Shown piece by piece: positions 48,145 to 57,070 of a stretch of 64,000 nucleotides of DNA. Source of the stretch: Erysipelotrichaceae bacterium (GTDB lineage: Bacteria > Bacillota_I > Bacilli_A > Erysipelotrichales > Erysipelotrichaceae); the NCBI GenBank assembly GCA_017419165.1, contig JAFOLW010000071.1, forward strand, positions 30,062 to 94,061, read 5' to 3'. The number at the start of each line of letters is the position of its first letter. The first letter of the stretch is position 1. The notes below the pieces were generated by a model. It did no database searches. It saw nothing but the letters and a program-made list of their open reading frames with translations, and had not been told where the DNA came from. Both the position numbers and the translations under genes were made by a program.

Positions 48145-49275
48145 ATGAGTGTAAACATCAAGATCCGCGACGCCGTAAAAAAATACGGCGATAATACGAT
48201 CATTTCTGACTTATCACTGGATATCAAGGAGGGTGAATTTTTCACCCTTCTTGGTCCATCTGGATGTGGTAAGACGACTTTATTGAGAATGATCGCCGGC
48301 TTTAACTCGATCGAAGGCGGAGATTTTTATTTCGGAGACACCAGGATCAATGACATGGATCCGGCAAAACGTAACATCGGTATGGTCTTTCAGAACTATG
48401 CCATCTTCCCGAACATGACTGTCGAGAAAAACGTTGCCTTCGGTCTCAAGAACCGTAAACTTCCCAAAGAAGAGATCGCATCCAAGACGGACCAGTTTTT
48501 AAAACTGATGAAGATCGATGAATATCGCGATCGTATGCCGGAGAGACTTTCCGGCGGTCAGCAGCAGCGTGTCGCTCTGGCAAGAGCTCTGGCGATCACA
48601 CCGGATGTCCTTCTGATGGATGAACCTTTGTCGAACCTGGATGCCAAGCTGCGTGTTGAGATGCGTACGGTCATCAAACAGATACAGAATGATGTCGGTA
48701 TCACGACCGTATATGTAACTCATGACCAGGAAGAAGCAATGGCGGTTTCCGACCGCATCGCGGTCATGAACGCTGGCGAGATTCAGCAGATCGGTACGCC
48801 GAAGATCCTTTATCAGAGGCCGGCGAACTTGTTTGTCGCAACATTTATCGGTCATACCAATGTCATCGATGCCAAGCTGAAAGAAAAAGAAGGCGAAGGA
48901 TGGCTGGTATTGCCGGGAGGCTATGAAGTCAAAGTCGAAACGCTTCGCAAAGAAGAGATCTATGACCGCGACGTCAAGGCTTCCATCCGTCCGGAAGAGC
49001 TCGTCGTTGATGCCGACAACAAGGAAGGCGTCGAAGCGACGATCGATGATGCAGTCTTCCTCGGCCTGAATACGCACTATTTCGTCCATTTCACTGACGG
49101 CGAAACGGCAGAGATCGTCCAGGAATCCAAGATCGATTCGATCATCGAGAAGGGTTCCAAGATCCGTTTGGGCGTCAAGACCGAAAAGATCAACATCTTC
49201 GATGAGACGGGTTCTTACAACCTTGTTCAAGGCGTCGTCAACGACTTGGATGTCTATAAGAAGAAAGAGGCCTGA
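48145..49275 (+). CDS. ABC importer ATPase with TOBE domain (AfuC/FbpC/PotA type)
   Basis: The 376-residue product has Walker A 'GPSGCGKTTLLRM', Q-loop 'MVFQNYAIFPNMTV', signature 'LSGGQQQRVALARAL', Walker B 'VLLMDEPLSNLD' and switch His in 'VYVTHDQEEAM'. A regulatory TOBE-like region follows from about residue 240. GTGAGGTTGG precedes the ATG. Confidence 0.95.
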   Translation: MSVNIKIRDAVKKYGDNTIISDLSLDIKEGEFFTLLGPSGCGKTTLLRMIAGFNSIEGGDFYFGDTRINDMDPAKRNIGMVFQNYAIFPNMTVEKNVAFGLKNRKLPKEEIASKTDQFLKLMKIDEYRDRMPERLSGGQQQRVALARALAITPDVLLMDEPLSNLDAKLRVEMRTVIKQIQNDVGITTVYVTHDQEEAMAVSDRIAVMNAGEIQQIGTPKILYQRPANLFVATFIGHTNVIDAKLKEKEGEGWLVLPGGYEVKVETLRKEEIYDRDVKASIRPEELVVDADNKEGVEATIDDAVFLGLNTHYFVHFTDGETAEIVQESKIDSIIEKGSKIRLGVKTEKINIFDETGSYNLVQGVVNDLDVYKKKEA

Positions 49276-49277
49276 AG

Positions 49278-50927
49278 ATGACTGACTCAAAGAAAAACTT
49301 TGATGTCTGGAAAATCGTCTCGCTCGCGATCTTAGGACTGTATGCACTGTTTCTGATCTATCCGCTGGTCAGATTGCTGTACAATGCGTTCTTCTATCAC
49401 GGCGCATTTACTTTGGAACAGTTCCAGAAGTTCTTCTCGCAATCCTATTACATCAAGTCGATCTTCAATTCGATCAAAGTGTCGCTGTGTGCGACGGTAC
49501 TGACACTGGTGATCGGCATCCCGCTTGCGTATTTCTATCAGATGTTCGAGATCAAGGGACAGTCGGTCTTACAGGTCATCATCATCTTATGTTCCATGTC
49601 TGCACCGTTCATCGGCGCATACTCCTGGATCATGCTGCTGGGCAGGAGCGGTATCATCACGCAGTTCATCGAATCGATCATTCCGGTGAGAGTGCCCAAC
49701 ATCTACGGTTTTAACGGTGTCCTGCTGGTCCTGGCTTTGCAGCTGTTTCCACTGGTCTTCCTGTATGTATCCGGTGCTTTGAAAAACATCGACAATTCTC
49801 TGCTGGAAGCTTCCGAAAACATGGGCTGTACAGGCGTGAAACGTTTCTTTACACTGGTCATTCCGCTTTGTATGCCGACGATCATCGCGGCAACGCTGAT
49901 GGTCTTCATGAGGGCATTCGCCGACTTCGGTACGCCGTTATTGATCGGTGAAGGTTATCAGACTTTCCCGGTCGTCATCTACAACTCCTACTTTGCGGAG
50001 ACCGGCGGCGACCACAACTTCGGTGCTGCGATCTCGGTCATCGCCATCATCATCACGGCGATCATCTTCCTGATCCAGCGTTATGTCAATAACCAGTTCC
50101 GTTTCACGATGAATGCGATGCATTCGATCGAACGCAAGCCGATCCACGGGATCAAGGCGTTCTTCATCAACTTCTACTGCTGGTTCATCGTCCTTCTGGC
50201 GTTCATGCCGCAGGTCTATGTCATGTATACGTCTTTTCTGAAGACTTCCGGAAAGATCTTCCTGCCGGGTTATTCTCTGGATTCCTACCGCTATGCGTTC
50301 ACGCACCTGAGAAATGCGATCCCGAATACGTTCCTGATCGGCGGACTTGCCTTGATCATCGTCATCATCCTGGCGATCCTGATCGCTTATCTGGTCGTCC
50401 GCAGGAACAACGCGGTCAACCGTATCATCGATACGATTTCAATGGTCCCGTACATCATCCCGGGTTCGGTCGTAGGTATCGCGTTAGTCATGGCCTTCAA
50501 CAAGAAACCGATCGTCTTAGCCGGTACGGCGATCATCATGATCGTTGCCCTGGTCATACGGCGTATCCCGTATACGATCCGTTCTTCCACGGCGACTCTG
50601 CAGCAGATCCCGATGTCGATCGAGGAAGCGGCGATCTCTCTTGGCTCATCCAAACTGAAAGCCTTCTTCACGATCACTGTGCCGATGATGGCCAACGGTA
50701 TCTTGTCCGGTGCCATCATGTCCTGGGTCACGATCATCACGGAGCTTTCCACGGCGATCATCTTATACAATCTCAAGACGATCACTCTGACGCTTGCGAC
50801 TTACACTTATGTCTCAAGAGGAAACTACGGCATCGCGGCAGCCTATGCCACGATCCTGACAGTGGCGACGGTCATATCCATGCTGCTGTACATGAAAGTG
50901 ACGGGAAACAAAGAGATCTCATTCTAG
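49278..50927 (+). CDS. ABC importer permease, two fused BPD domains (AfuB/FbpB type)
   Basis: The 549-residue product has about twelve membrane segments in two homologous halves. Each half has an EAA loop: 'EASENMGCTGVKRFFTLVIPL' (first half, key E-A-G-P) and 'EEAAISLGSSKLKAFFTITVP' in part (second half). One polypeptide therefore supplies the whole membrane dimer, as in FbpB and AfuB. The operon is complete with its binding protein and ATPase. Confidence 0.93.
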   Translation: MTDSKKNFDVWKIVSLAILGLYALFLIYPLVRLLYNAFFYHGAFTLEQFQKFFSQSYYIKSIFNSIKVSLCATVLTLVIGIPLAYFYQMFEIKGQSVLQVIIILCSMSAPFIGAYSWIMLLGRSGIITQFIESIIPVRVPNIYGFNGVLLVLALQLFPLVFLYVSGALKNIDNSLLEASENMGCTGVKRFFTLVIPLCMPTIIAATLMVFMRAFADFGTPLLIGEGYQTFPVVIYNSYFAETGGDHNFGAAISVIAIIITAIIFLIQRYVNNQFRFTMNAMHSIERKPIHGIKAFFINFYCWFIVLLAFMPQVYVMYTSFLKTSGKIFLPGYSLDSYRYAFTHLRNAIPNTFLIGGLALIIVIILAILIAYLVVRRNNAVNRIIDTISMVPYIIPGSVVGIALVMAFNKKPIVLAGTAIIMIVALVIRRIPYTIRSSTATLQQIPMSIEEAAISLGSSKLKAFFTITVPMMANGILSGAIMSWVTIITELSTAIILYNLKTITLTLATYTYVSRGNYGIAAAYATILTVATVISMLLYMKVTGNKEISF

Positions 50928-50948
50928 CCGACCTCAGGTCGGCTTTTT
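50926..50948 (+). terminator. Importer operon terminator
   Basis: AGCCGACC/GGTCGGCT around TCA is followed by T residues. The permease TAG overlaps the first arm. Confidence 0.9.
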
Positions 50949-50972
50949 CATGCGCGGGAATAAGCGATGATG

Positions 50973-50978
50973 TATAAT
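50973..50978 (+). promoter_or_regulatory. -10 box of ruvAB (leaderless geometry)
   Basis: TATAAT is followed by TGAAAT and ATG at 50985. No -35, Shine-Dalgarno or LexA-like box is seen. Confidence 0.6.
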
Positions 50979-50984
50979 TGAAAT

Positions 50985-51545
50985 ATGATTGGTTTTGTAT
51001 CGGGAACAGTTCACGCATTCGGCACCGATTTCGTATTGATCGATGTACACGGGGTAGGCTACCGCATCAATTTCTACCACCCCGAAGCGCTTTCCAAAGG
51101 GAAGGAAATGACCATTTACACGTATCAGAACGTGAGGGAAGATGAGATCTCTTTATACGGTTTTCTTTCTTTGGAAGAATATGATCTGTTCATCAAACTG
51201 ATCTCGGTCAAAGGCCTCGGTCCGAAGATCGCTTCCAACATCTTGTCGAGAGCGAGCGTGGATGCGATCATCACGGCCGTCGAGACCGGCGACATCGATT
51301 TTATCCGTCATATGCCGGGGATCGGCAATAAGACCGCATCCCAGATCATCCTCGATCTCAAGGGCAAGCTGGTGGAATCTTCGAATGAAACGAACAATTC
51401 CGAAGAACTCAACGATGTCAGCCTGGCGCTCAAACAGTTCGGCTACAAGCCGGCAGAGATCAAACCGGTCATGAAAAAGCTGGCAAAAGAACACGGCTCG
51501 ACCGACGAGCTGATCAAAAAAGCTCTGTCGATGCTCATGAAGTAA
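50985..51545 (+). CDS. ruvA: Holliday junction protein RuvA
   Basis: RuvA binds four-way junctions and anchors the RuvB motor. The 186-residue product has the OB domain ('MIGFVSGTVHAFGTDFVLID'), helix-hairpin-helix motifs ('VKGLGPKIASNIL', 'MPGIGNKTASQIILDLK') and a C-terminal RuvB-binding domain. ruvB follows by 12 nt. Confidence 0.97.
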   Translation: MIGFVSGTVHAFGTDFVLIDVHGVGYRINFYHPEALSKGKEMTIYTYQNVREDEISLYGFLSLEEYDLFIKLISVKGLGPKIASNILSRASVDAIITAVETGDIDFIRHMPGIGNKTASQIILDLKGKLVESSNETNNSEELNDVSLALKQFGYKPAEIKPVMKKLAKEHGSTDELIKKALSMLMK

Positions 51546-51557
51546 AACAACTGATCT

Positions 51558-52565
51558 ATGGAAGAAGAAAACAAAGTATTATCAGCGGACAAGCAGGCGC
51601 TCGATGACGATGCCTCCCTGCGCCCGCAGACCTTGAAAGACTATGTCGGACAAAGCGACCTGAAGGAGAATCTTGAGGTCTTTATCGAAGCGGCCAAGAT
51701 GCGCGATGAAGCGCTCGATCACGTCCTGCTTTACGGTCCACCGGGTCTGGGCAAAACGACGATGGCCTACATCCTGGCCAATGAGATGGGCACCAACATC
51801 AAGACGACCACCGGTCCGAGCATCGAAAAGACCGGCGATCTGGCGGCGATCTTGTCTTCGCTGCAGGAAGGGGATGTCCTTTTCATTGACGAGATCCACC
51901 GTCTGCCGAAGATCGTCGAGGAAGTCTTATATTCCGCGATGGAGGACTTCTATATCGACATCGTCGTCGGCAAGGAAGAAGGGGCGAAATCGATCCGTCT
52001 GGATCTGCCTCCGTTCACTCTTGTCGGAGCGACCACCAGAGCGGGAGCGATCTCTTCGCCGCTGCGTGACCGTTTCGGCATCACCTCCAAACTCAATTAC
52101 TATACGACGGAAGAACTTTCGGCGATCGTCCGCAGGACTTCCAAAGTCTATTCCTCTTCGATCGATGAAGAGGCGGTCTCAGAGATCGCGATGCGTTCGC
52201 GCGGTACGCCGCGTATCGCCAACCGGCTTTTCCGGAGAGTGAGAGATTTTGCGCAGGTCCGCAACAACGGCATCATCGATCTTGCCATCACGAAAGAAGC
52301 TCTGGAAAAACTGAAAGTCGATTCGCTGGGACTGGATGATGTCGATATCCGTTATCTGCGCGGCATCATCGAACGTTTCAAGGGAGGACCGGTCGGCGTG
52401 GAAGCGATCGCTTCGGCGATCGGCGAGGAGGCGATCACCCTCGAAGATGTCAATGAACCTTATCTGCTGCAGATCGGTTTCATCAACCGCACGGCAAGAG
52501 GCAGGATGGTCACCGAAAAAGCGTACCGTCATCTGAATATCGACTTCGAACAGAAACTGTTTTAA
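51558..52565 (+). CDS. ruvB: Holliday junction helicase RuvB
   Basis: This AAA+ motor drives branch migration. The 335-residue product has Walker A '[14 protein letters not shown]', Walker B 'LFIDEIHRL', sensor 1 '[18 protein letters not shown]' and a winged-helix end '[16 protein letters not shown]'. No Shine-Dalgarno precedes the ATG, so it probably depends on coupling to ruvA. Confidence 0.98.
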   Translation: MEEENKVLSADKQALDDDASLRPQTLKDYVGQSDLKENLEVFIEAAKMRDEALDHVLLYGPPGLGKTTMAYILANEMGTNIKTTTGPSIEKTGDLAAILSSLQEGDVLFIDEIHRLPKIVEEVLYSAMEDFYIDIVVGKEEGAKSIRLDLPPFTLVGATTRAGAISSPLRDRFGITSKLNYYTTEELSAIVRRTSKVYSSSIDEEAVSEIAMRSRGTPRIANRLFRRVRDFAQVRNNGIIDLAITKEALEKLKVDSLGLDDVDIRYLRGIIERFKGGPVGVEAIASAIGEEAITLEDVNEPYLLQIGFINRTARGRMVTEKAYRHLNIDFEQKLF

Positions 52566-52587
52566 AACTCACATTACGTGAGTTTTT
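52564..52587 (+). terminator. ruvAB terminator
   Basis: AAAACTCAC/GTGAGTTTT around ATTAC continues into T. The ruvB TAA overlaps the first arm. Confidence 0.85.
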
Positions 52588-52730
52588 CTTATGAAAAGCG
52601 CAGACCGGACGAACAGTCGCGAAAACTCTTTATTTGAAGCGTTTTTATGATGAGTTTCCGCATAAAAAAAGATTGAATTTTAAATATCGTTTATGTTATC
52701 ATGATTAAGCGTAAATGGAGGTAAGTATAA

Positions 52731-52883
52731 ATGCCAAGAGAATTCGTCACTTTCAAATGTACTGAATGCGGTGAAGAAACTTACACTGGTTCCAGAAATA
52801 AGAAGAAACATCCTGAAAAAATGGAAATCAAGAAGTTTTGCCCCAAGTGCAACAAAATGACTACACATAAGGAGAAGAAATAG
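52731..52883 (+). CDS. rpmG: 50S ribosomal protein L33 (zinc-binding type)
   Basis: This short gene encodes 50 residues starting 'MPREFVTFKCTECGEETY' and containing two CxxC pairs (CTEC and CPKC), the zinc-binding form of L33. GGAGGTAAGTATAA precedes the ATG, and TTGAAT with a downstream TATCAT forms a plausible promoter near 52674-52703. The 145 bp before it hold nothing else recognisable. The TAG lies inside the terminator stem. Confidence 0.95.
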   Translation: MPREFVTFKCTECGEETYTGSRNKKKHPEKMEIKKFCPKCNKMTTHKEKK

Positions 52884-52900
52884 GCGTTTGCCTATTTTTT
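52879..52900 (+). terminator. rpmG terminator
   Basis: AATAGGC/GCCTATT around GTTT is followed by T. The next gene starts only 7 nt later. Confidence 0.88.
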
Positions 52901-52906
52901 GTTAAG

Positions 52907-53503
52907 ATGGATATCACTACTTTCGTGATGGGTCCGATCGGGACCAATACTTATCTTCTGACGGAAGGCAAGGAAGCGATCCTGATCGATCCGGCTTCCA
53001 GAGCGGATAAGGTCATCGAAAAGCTCGGTGATCTCGACCTGAAAGCGGTCTTGCTGACACACGGCCATTTCGATCACATCAAGGCCTGTGACGGACTCTA
53101 TGAAAAATATCACTGTCCGATCTATCTGAATGCTGCGGATGAACAGCTGGCAAGAGACAAGTATTCCGGAGCCGGCTTCGGGCTGGTCTCTTACATCAGC
53201 TGTCCGACCGTTCCGCTGAAAGAAGGAAATATGGAGATCGGACCGTTCCGTTTCGAAGTGATCTTCACCCCCGGCCACACTCCCGGTTCGGTGATCTTCG
53301 TCTTTGAAAATCACATCTTTACGGGAGATACGCTGTTCCGTGGCTCGGTAGGACGTACGGATCTTCAGGGCGGCGATGCCAGGACTTTGAAAGAATCGCT
53401 GCGGATCTTCAAAGGATTCGACAGGGAGTATTTCATCCTGCCGGGTCATGATGAGCCCTCGACACTTTCGTATGAATTGGCCAATAACTGGTTTCTGAGA
53501 TGA
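52907..53503 (+). CDS. Metallo-beta-lactamase fold hydrolase (YqgX/glyoxalase II-like)
   Basis: The 198-residue product has the HxHxDH motif in 'LTHGHFDHIK', 'FTPGHTPGS', 'FTGDTLFRGSVGRTDL' and 'LPGHD', the binuclear metal site of glyoxalase II-like thioesterases. Substrate is unknown. The ATG follows the rpmG terminator by 7 nt without a Shine-Dalgarno, so expression may need read-through or a -10 within the T-rich stretch. A homologue near comG is also seen in Bacillus. Confidence 0.88.
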   Translation: MDITTFVMGPIGTNTYLLTEGKEAILIDPASRADKVIEKLGDLDLKAVLLTHGHFDHIKACDGLYEKYHCPIYLNAADEQLARDKYSGAGFGLVSYISCPTVPLKEGNMEIGPFRFEVIFTPGHTPGSVIFVFENHIFTGDTLFRGSVGRTDLQGGDARTLKESLRIFKGFDREYFILPGHDEPSTLSYELANNWFLR

Positions 53504-53509
53504 AAAACG

Positions 53510-53539
53510 AACTCATTTTCTTCGGAAAATGAGTTTTTT
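53510..53539 (+). terminator. MBL gene terminator
   Basis: AACTCATTTTC/GAAAATGAGTT closes a TTCG tetraloop and is followed by T residues. Confidence 0.92.
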
Positions 53540-53589
53540 ATTTAGGAATCCGTCTTCTTTTCATCAAATCATGTATTGAGGTGAAAAGA

Positions 53590-54552
53590 ATGGAAGAAAG
53601 ACTATTGGCCTTGTTGAGACTTGCGCTGAAATACAATGCGACCGATATCCATTTCATGATGCGCTACCAGGAAGTGAGCATCGAGATGCGGATCGACGGG
53701 CTCTGCCGGAAGGTCAAAGGACGTTTTGAAGACTATAAGCTGATACGCTATCTGCAATATCTGGCGAATCTCGATGTCGGCAACATCCTCACGCCGCAGA
53801 CCGGACAGTTCGAAATGGAAGTGGACGGGAATCTGCTGTCGCTGCGTTTCGCTCTGATCAACAAGATCAACTACAGCAACGGTGTCTTGCGGATACTCAA
53901 TTCCAAGATCAAGGTGAGTGCCGACAATCTTTCGACTTTGGAACGGCAGAACCGGTATTTTAAGGCGCTGCTTCACCGAAACTGCGGCCTGATCCTGTTT
54001 TCGGGACCGACCGGTTCAGGCAAAACGACGACGCTGTATTCGCTCTTAAAAAGCGTCATGAACAAGAAGATCTATTCGATCGAAGATCCCATCGAGATCT
54101 ATCACGACAACATGATACAGCTTTCGGTCAATGAAGCGATGGGCTTCGGCTACAGCGAAGGGATCAGGCAGATCCTCAGACACGATCCGGACATCATCAT
54201 GATCGGAGAGATACGCGATGAAAAGGCGGCGAAGATGGCAGTCGTTGCCGCCAATACGGGACATCTGGTCCTGTCGACCATCCACACCACGAAAGCATCC
54301 GGCTGCATCTCACGGCTGACGGAGCTCGGCGTCAATGAAGATCATCTGTACGAAAATCTTCTATGCGTGTCGAATCAGCGGATGCTGGTGAACATCAACG
54401 ACCGTTCCAAAGTCGTCTTATACGAGATCATGGATATCGGAGAGATCGAATACTTCCGGACACACGGAAGAAATTCCGAAGATTTCAATTCGGTAGAGAA
54501 ACAGATCCGGAAGGGGATCGAAGATGGTATCTTTGCGAAAGATGCTGTCTGA
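53590..54552 (+). CDS. comGA: Competence pilus assembly ATPase ComGA
   Basis: This GspE/PilB-type ATPase powers the competence pseudopilus. The 320-residue product has Walker A 'FSGPTGSGKTTTLYSLL', Asp box 'SIEDPIEI', Walker B 'MIGEIRDEKAAKMA' and His box 'LVLSTIHTTKA'. GAGGTG 6 nt before the ATG decides the start over an upstream GTG. It lacks the N-terminal extension of PilB, as ComGA does. It is first in comGA-GB-GC-GD-GE-GF-GG. Confidence 0.95.
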   Translation: MEERLLALLRLALKYNATDIHFMMRYQEVSIEMRIDGLCRKVKGRFEDYKLIRYLQYLANLDVGNILTPQTGQFEMEVDGNLLSLRFALINKINYSNGVLRILNSKIKVSADNLSTLERQNRYFKALLHRNCGLILFSGPTGSGKTTTLYSLLKSVMNKKIYSIEDPIEIYHDNMIQLSVNEAMGFGYSEGIRQILRHDPDIIMIGEIRDEKAAKMAVVAANTGHLVLSTIHTTKASGCISRLTELGVNEDHLYENLLCVSNQRMLVNINDRSKVVLYEIMDIGEIEYFRTHGRNSEDFNSVEKQIRKGIEDGIFAKDAV

Positions 54553-55531
54553 GAAGACACTTTCGATCGAGGACCTCTCCTATCTGAGCAGACTTCTGGA
54601 GTCGGGACTGGCGATCAGAGACTGTTTTTCCCTGCTGAAGAACAAGTCGAACAAAGAACTTTTCGATTCGATCGCGAAACGTCTTGATGAAGGTGATCCG
54701 ATCGAGAAGGCGGCCGAAGACTTCCTGCCGAAAAAAGTCAGGCCTTATGCGCTTGCACTGATGGGATCGCTGTCTTTTGCCGCAGCACTGTCTTTGTCAC
54801 TGCAGTTTTATGAAAGGAGCGAAGAAGGGATCCGCAATGTCCTTTCGAAGATCGCTTATCCTTTGCTGCTGCTGTTTGTCAGCGTCACTTCGCTGTACCT
54901 CTTCGATCTCTACGGGATCGACTCGATCTTCTCGCTGATCTCGACGTTTGAAGAGAGCGCTTCTTTCTATGCGGATTTCCGCATCCTGCTTAGGATCTTC
55001 GCCCGTCTTTTTTACTATGGGACGCTGCTGCTGTTTTTTATGACGGTCTTTTTCCTGCGGAAGGAGCGGATCATCTTGCTGTATATCTTCGTTTCGAAGC
55101 ACTTTCCCAATTCTTTCATGAATATCTATTGCTGCGAAGAGTTCATGTCGCTGTTTCTGATCTGCATAAGAAAAGGCTATTCGACAAAAGAAGCACTGCA
55201 TATCCTGAAGTCCATGAGAAGCAAGCCGGTCATTTCGTTTTTGGCTTTTCATATGGATGAAAGCCTCATGGAAGGAGAGACTCTGAAGGAGGCTGCGGGT
55301 AAATATTACTATGATTCTTCGCTCTCCCGGTTCATCAAGATCGCCAACTATACCAATGATTTTTCAAAGATCATCGAATCTTATATCGTCATGGCCAGAG
55401 AAAAGATCGTCAAACGGATGAAGAGCTACACTCTGACCATTCAGCTCGTCACCTATGTCTTCATCGGCTGCGTGATCATCTTCGTCTATCAGATCCTGTT
55501 CATGCCGATGAAAGCCATCAGTATTTTTTGA
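54524..55531 (+). CDS. comGB: Competence pilus platform protein ComGB
   Basis: This GspF-family inner-membrane platform has 335 residues, two GspF-type helical repeats ('LSRLLESGLAIRDCFSLL' and 'FMSLFLICIRKGYSTKEALHIL' in part) and three membrane segments at about 105-130, 155-180 and 305-330. It overlaps comGA by 29 nt. Confidence 0.9.
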   Translation: MVSLRKMLSEKTLSIEDLSYLSRLLESGLAIRDCFSLLKNKSNKELFDSIAKRLDEGDPIEKAAEDFLPKKVRPYALALMGSLSFAAALSLSLQFYERSEEGIRNVLSKIAYPLLLLFVSVTSLYLFDLYGIDSIFSLISTFEESASFYADFRILLRIFARLFYYGTLLLFFMTVFFLRKERIILLYIFVSKHFPNSFMNIYCCEEFMSLFLICIRKGYSTKEALHILKSMRSKPVISFLAFHMDESLMEGETLKEAAGKYYYDSSLSRFIKIANYTNDFSKIIESYIVMAREKIVKRMKSYTLTIQLVTYVFIGCVIIFVYQILFMPMKAISIF

Positions 55532-55541
55532 AAGGAAGATT

Positions 55542-55838
55542 ATGAACAACAAAGGTTTCACATTGCTGGAAATGGTGGTCGTCGTGATCATCGTCTCGAT
55601 CCTGTTCCTGCTGACCGTCCCCAACATCTCCAAAGTCATCTCTTCGGTGGATTCCAAAGCCTGCAAGGCACAGACCAAAGTCGTCGATGCGGCGATCGTG
55701 CAGTTTCGCCTGGATTACGGAAGTGAGCCGGGTTCTTTGCTGGATCTGGTCCACGGCGGCTATCTCGATGAGGAACAGATCAGCTGCTCGGGCGGTCAGA
55801 GCCTGAGCATCGTGGACGGGCACTGTGTCATCAACTGA
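55542..55838 (+). CDS. comGC: Major competence pseudopilin ComGC
   Basis: The 98-residue type IV pilin-like protein has a short leader with cleavage expected at Gly5|Phe6, then 'FTLLEMVVVVIIVSILFLL' with Glu at mature +5. AAAGGAAG precedes the ATG. Two Cys remain in the C-terminal half. It needs a prepilin peptidase (ComC), which is not in the window. Confidence 0.93.
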   Translation: MNNKGFTLLEMVVVVIIVSILFLLTVPNISKVISSVDSKACKAQTKVVDAAIVQFRLDYGSEPGSLLDLVHGGYLDEEQISCSGGQSLSIVDGHCVIN

Positions 55839-56121
55839 GAAAGGCTTCACTCTGCCGGAGATGCTGGCATGCATGGCGATGCTTTGCGCATTCACGCTGC
55901 TGAGCCTGCGCTTCAGGCCGTACATCGTGCCGGAACACTATTATTTCCTCAACGACTACATGCTGATGCAGTCGGAGGCGATCCGGCAAAGGTCGGCCAT
56001 GGCCTATGAAGCGGGGATCGGTTTCAATTCAATGGGGCACATCAATATGGCGAGGACCGTCGACTTTGAGAAAAAGAAGATCACGTTCAATCTCGGGAGC
56101 GGCTATGCGCTCATCAAATGA
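55825..56121 (+). CDS. comGD: Minor competence pseudopilin ComGD
   Basis: The 98-residue product starts at GTG, 14 nt before the comGC stop, and has 'EKGFTLPEMLACMAML' with cleavage at Gly7|Phe8 and Glu at +5. The C-terminal domain is short. Assignment rests on order and the pilin motif. Confidence 0.82.
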   Translation: MSSTEKGFTLPEMLACMAMLCAFTLLSLRFRPYIVPEHYYFLNDYMLMQSEAIRQRSAMAYEAGIGFNSMGHINMARTVDFEKKKITFNLGSGYALIK

Positions 56122-56323
56122 AAAAGGTTTCTTTCTGATCGATGCCTTATTGTCGGTATTCCTTTTATCATGTCTGTGTATCCTCTGTTTCTCGATCTAT
56201 GGCCTGATGGAAAGATACGAAGAAGGTTATATCGCCTATCAGGAAAGGACGAACGAGTATTATGCACAGATCCTTTCGGGACTGAACCGATGTGAGGGGT
56301 GCAGCGCCGATGAACATGATTAG
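56105..56323 (+). CDS. comGE: Minor competence pseudopilin ComGE-like
   Basis: The 72-residue product has the pilin motif 'EKGFFLIDALLSVFLL' with Asp instead of Glu at mature +5. The start at 56105, overlapping comGD by 17 nt, gives a normal 8-residue leader. Very short C-terminal domain. Confidence 0.75.
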   Translation: MRSSNEKGFFLIDALLSVFLLSCLCILCFSIYGLMERYEEGYIAYQERTNEYYAQILSGLNRCEGCSADEHD

Positions 56324-56801
56324 GAATCTGGCCGGCTTGCTGATCATCCTGTTCCTGCTGCCGATCGCGATGTGTGCCTTCTCTTTTACCGCTTCATTGC
56401 CGTTCACCTACACGGAGGTCTTTGATGAACTCAGCCTTCATCAGCTCAGAGAGACTCTTTTGATCAGCTATGATATGGAAGCAGGCTATGATGCGCTGAC
56501 GTTTTCTTTGCGCAACAGGGACTTCATCCTGTCAAAAGTCAACGACAAGCTCATCCTGCATCCGGGGACACAGATCTTTTTGGCCGGTGTCGATGAACTG
56601 CATTTCGAAGAAAGGGGGACGGTGATCTATGTCTGTTACAGAAAAGGGACGAAAGAATACGAAAGGGCGATCGCATCCGCAAGAGGGTTTTATCTCGACA
56701 GCTTTTCTGATTGTGATGTGCACGATGACGTCGCTGATTGCGATGAAGGCGGATTATATCATCAAAGCGGATCGGGTCTACAAGAACCTGACGGAGGATG
56801 A
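56310..56801 (+). CDS. comGF: Minor competence pseudopilin ComGF-like
   Basis: The 163-residue product has one N-terminal membrane helix ('LAGLLIILFLLPIAMCAF') and, like Bacillus ComGF, no Gly-Phe prepilin site. The C-terminal part contains a beta-rich stretch ending 'VIYVCYRKGTKEYERAI'. The last 55 or so codons overlap comGG in another frame and look unlike a folded domain. The assignment rests mainly on gene order. Confidence 0.7.
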   Translation: MNMIRNLAGLLIILFLLPIAMCAFSFTASLPFTYTEVFDELSLHQLRETLLISYDMEAGYDALTFSLRNRDFILSKVNDKLILHPGTQIFLAGVDELHFEERGTVIYVCYRKGTKEYERAIASARGFYLDSFSDCDVHDDVADCDEGGLYHQSGSGLQEPDGG

Positions 56802-57009
56802 GGAATGCTTCTATTATGAGGCCGAAGTGATCGATACCTTCAAATGCATGCTGGCAAGAAGGGAAGAGGCGGAAGATTTCTATGCCGCCGGCATCCGCGT
56901 CAGCGTCTATCCGGCCGGCGAAGGTTTTGAACTCTATTATCTGGATTACAAACTGTCCTTAAGCATCTATGAAGACAGGATCGTCGATTTCGTTCTGCAG
57001 CGCTTATGA
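56629..57009 (+). CDS. comGG: Minor competence pseudopilin ComGG-like
   Basis: The 126-residue product has a 20-residue leader before 'GFISTAFLIVMCTMTSLIAM', a plausible prepilin helix with Ala at mature +5. The only start that keeps the leader is the ATG at 56629, which makes a 173-nt overlap with comGF. It ends the comG operon. Confidence 0.7.
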   Translation: MSVTEKGRKNTKGRSHPQEGFISTAFLIVMCTMTSLIAMKADYIIKADRVYKNLTEDEECFYYEAEVIDTFKCMLARREEAEDFYAAGIRVSVYPAGEGFELYYLDYKLSLSIYEDRIVDFVLQRL

Positions 57010-57031
57010 ACATGCACGGGAAGTTTTCATG

Positions 57032-57037
57032 TATAAT
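57032..57037 (+). promoter_or_regulatory. -10 box of efp
   Basis: TATAAT lies 33 nt before the efp ATG; GAAGGGGT is the likely ribosome-binding site. No clear -35. Confidence 0.5.
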
Positions 57038-57070
57038 ACAATAGAAAAGAAAAAGAAGGGGTAATGATTT

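Noticed and set aside
47032..50927. Firm annotation as a ferric iron transporter
   Set aside because: The fold also covers phosphonate and hexose-phosphate binders, ferric tyrosines were not seen, and a cre box is present.
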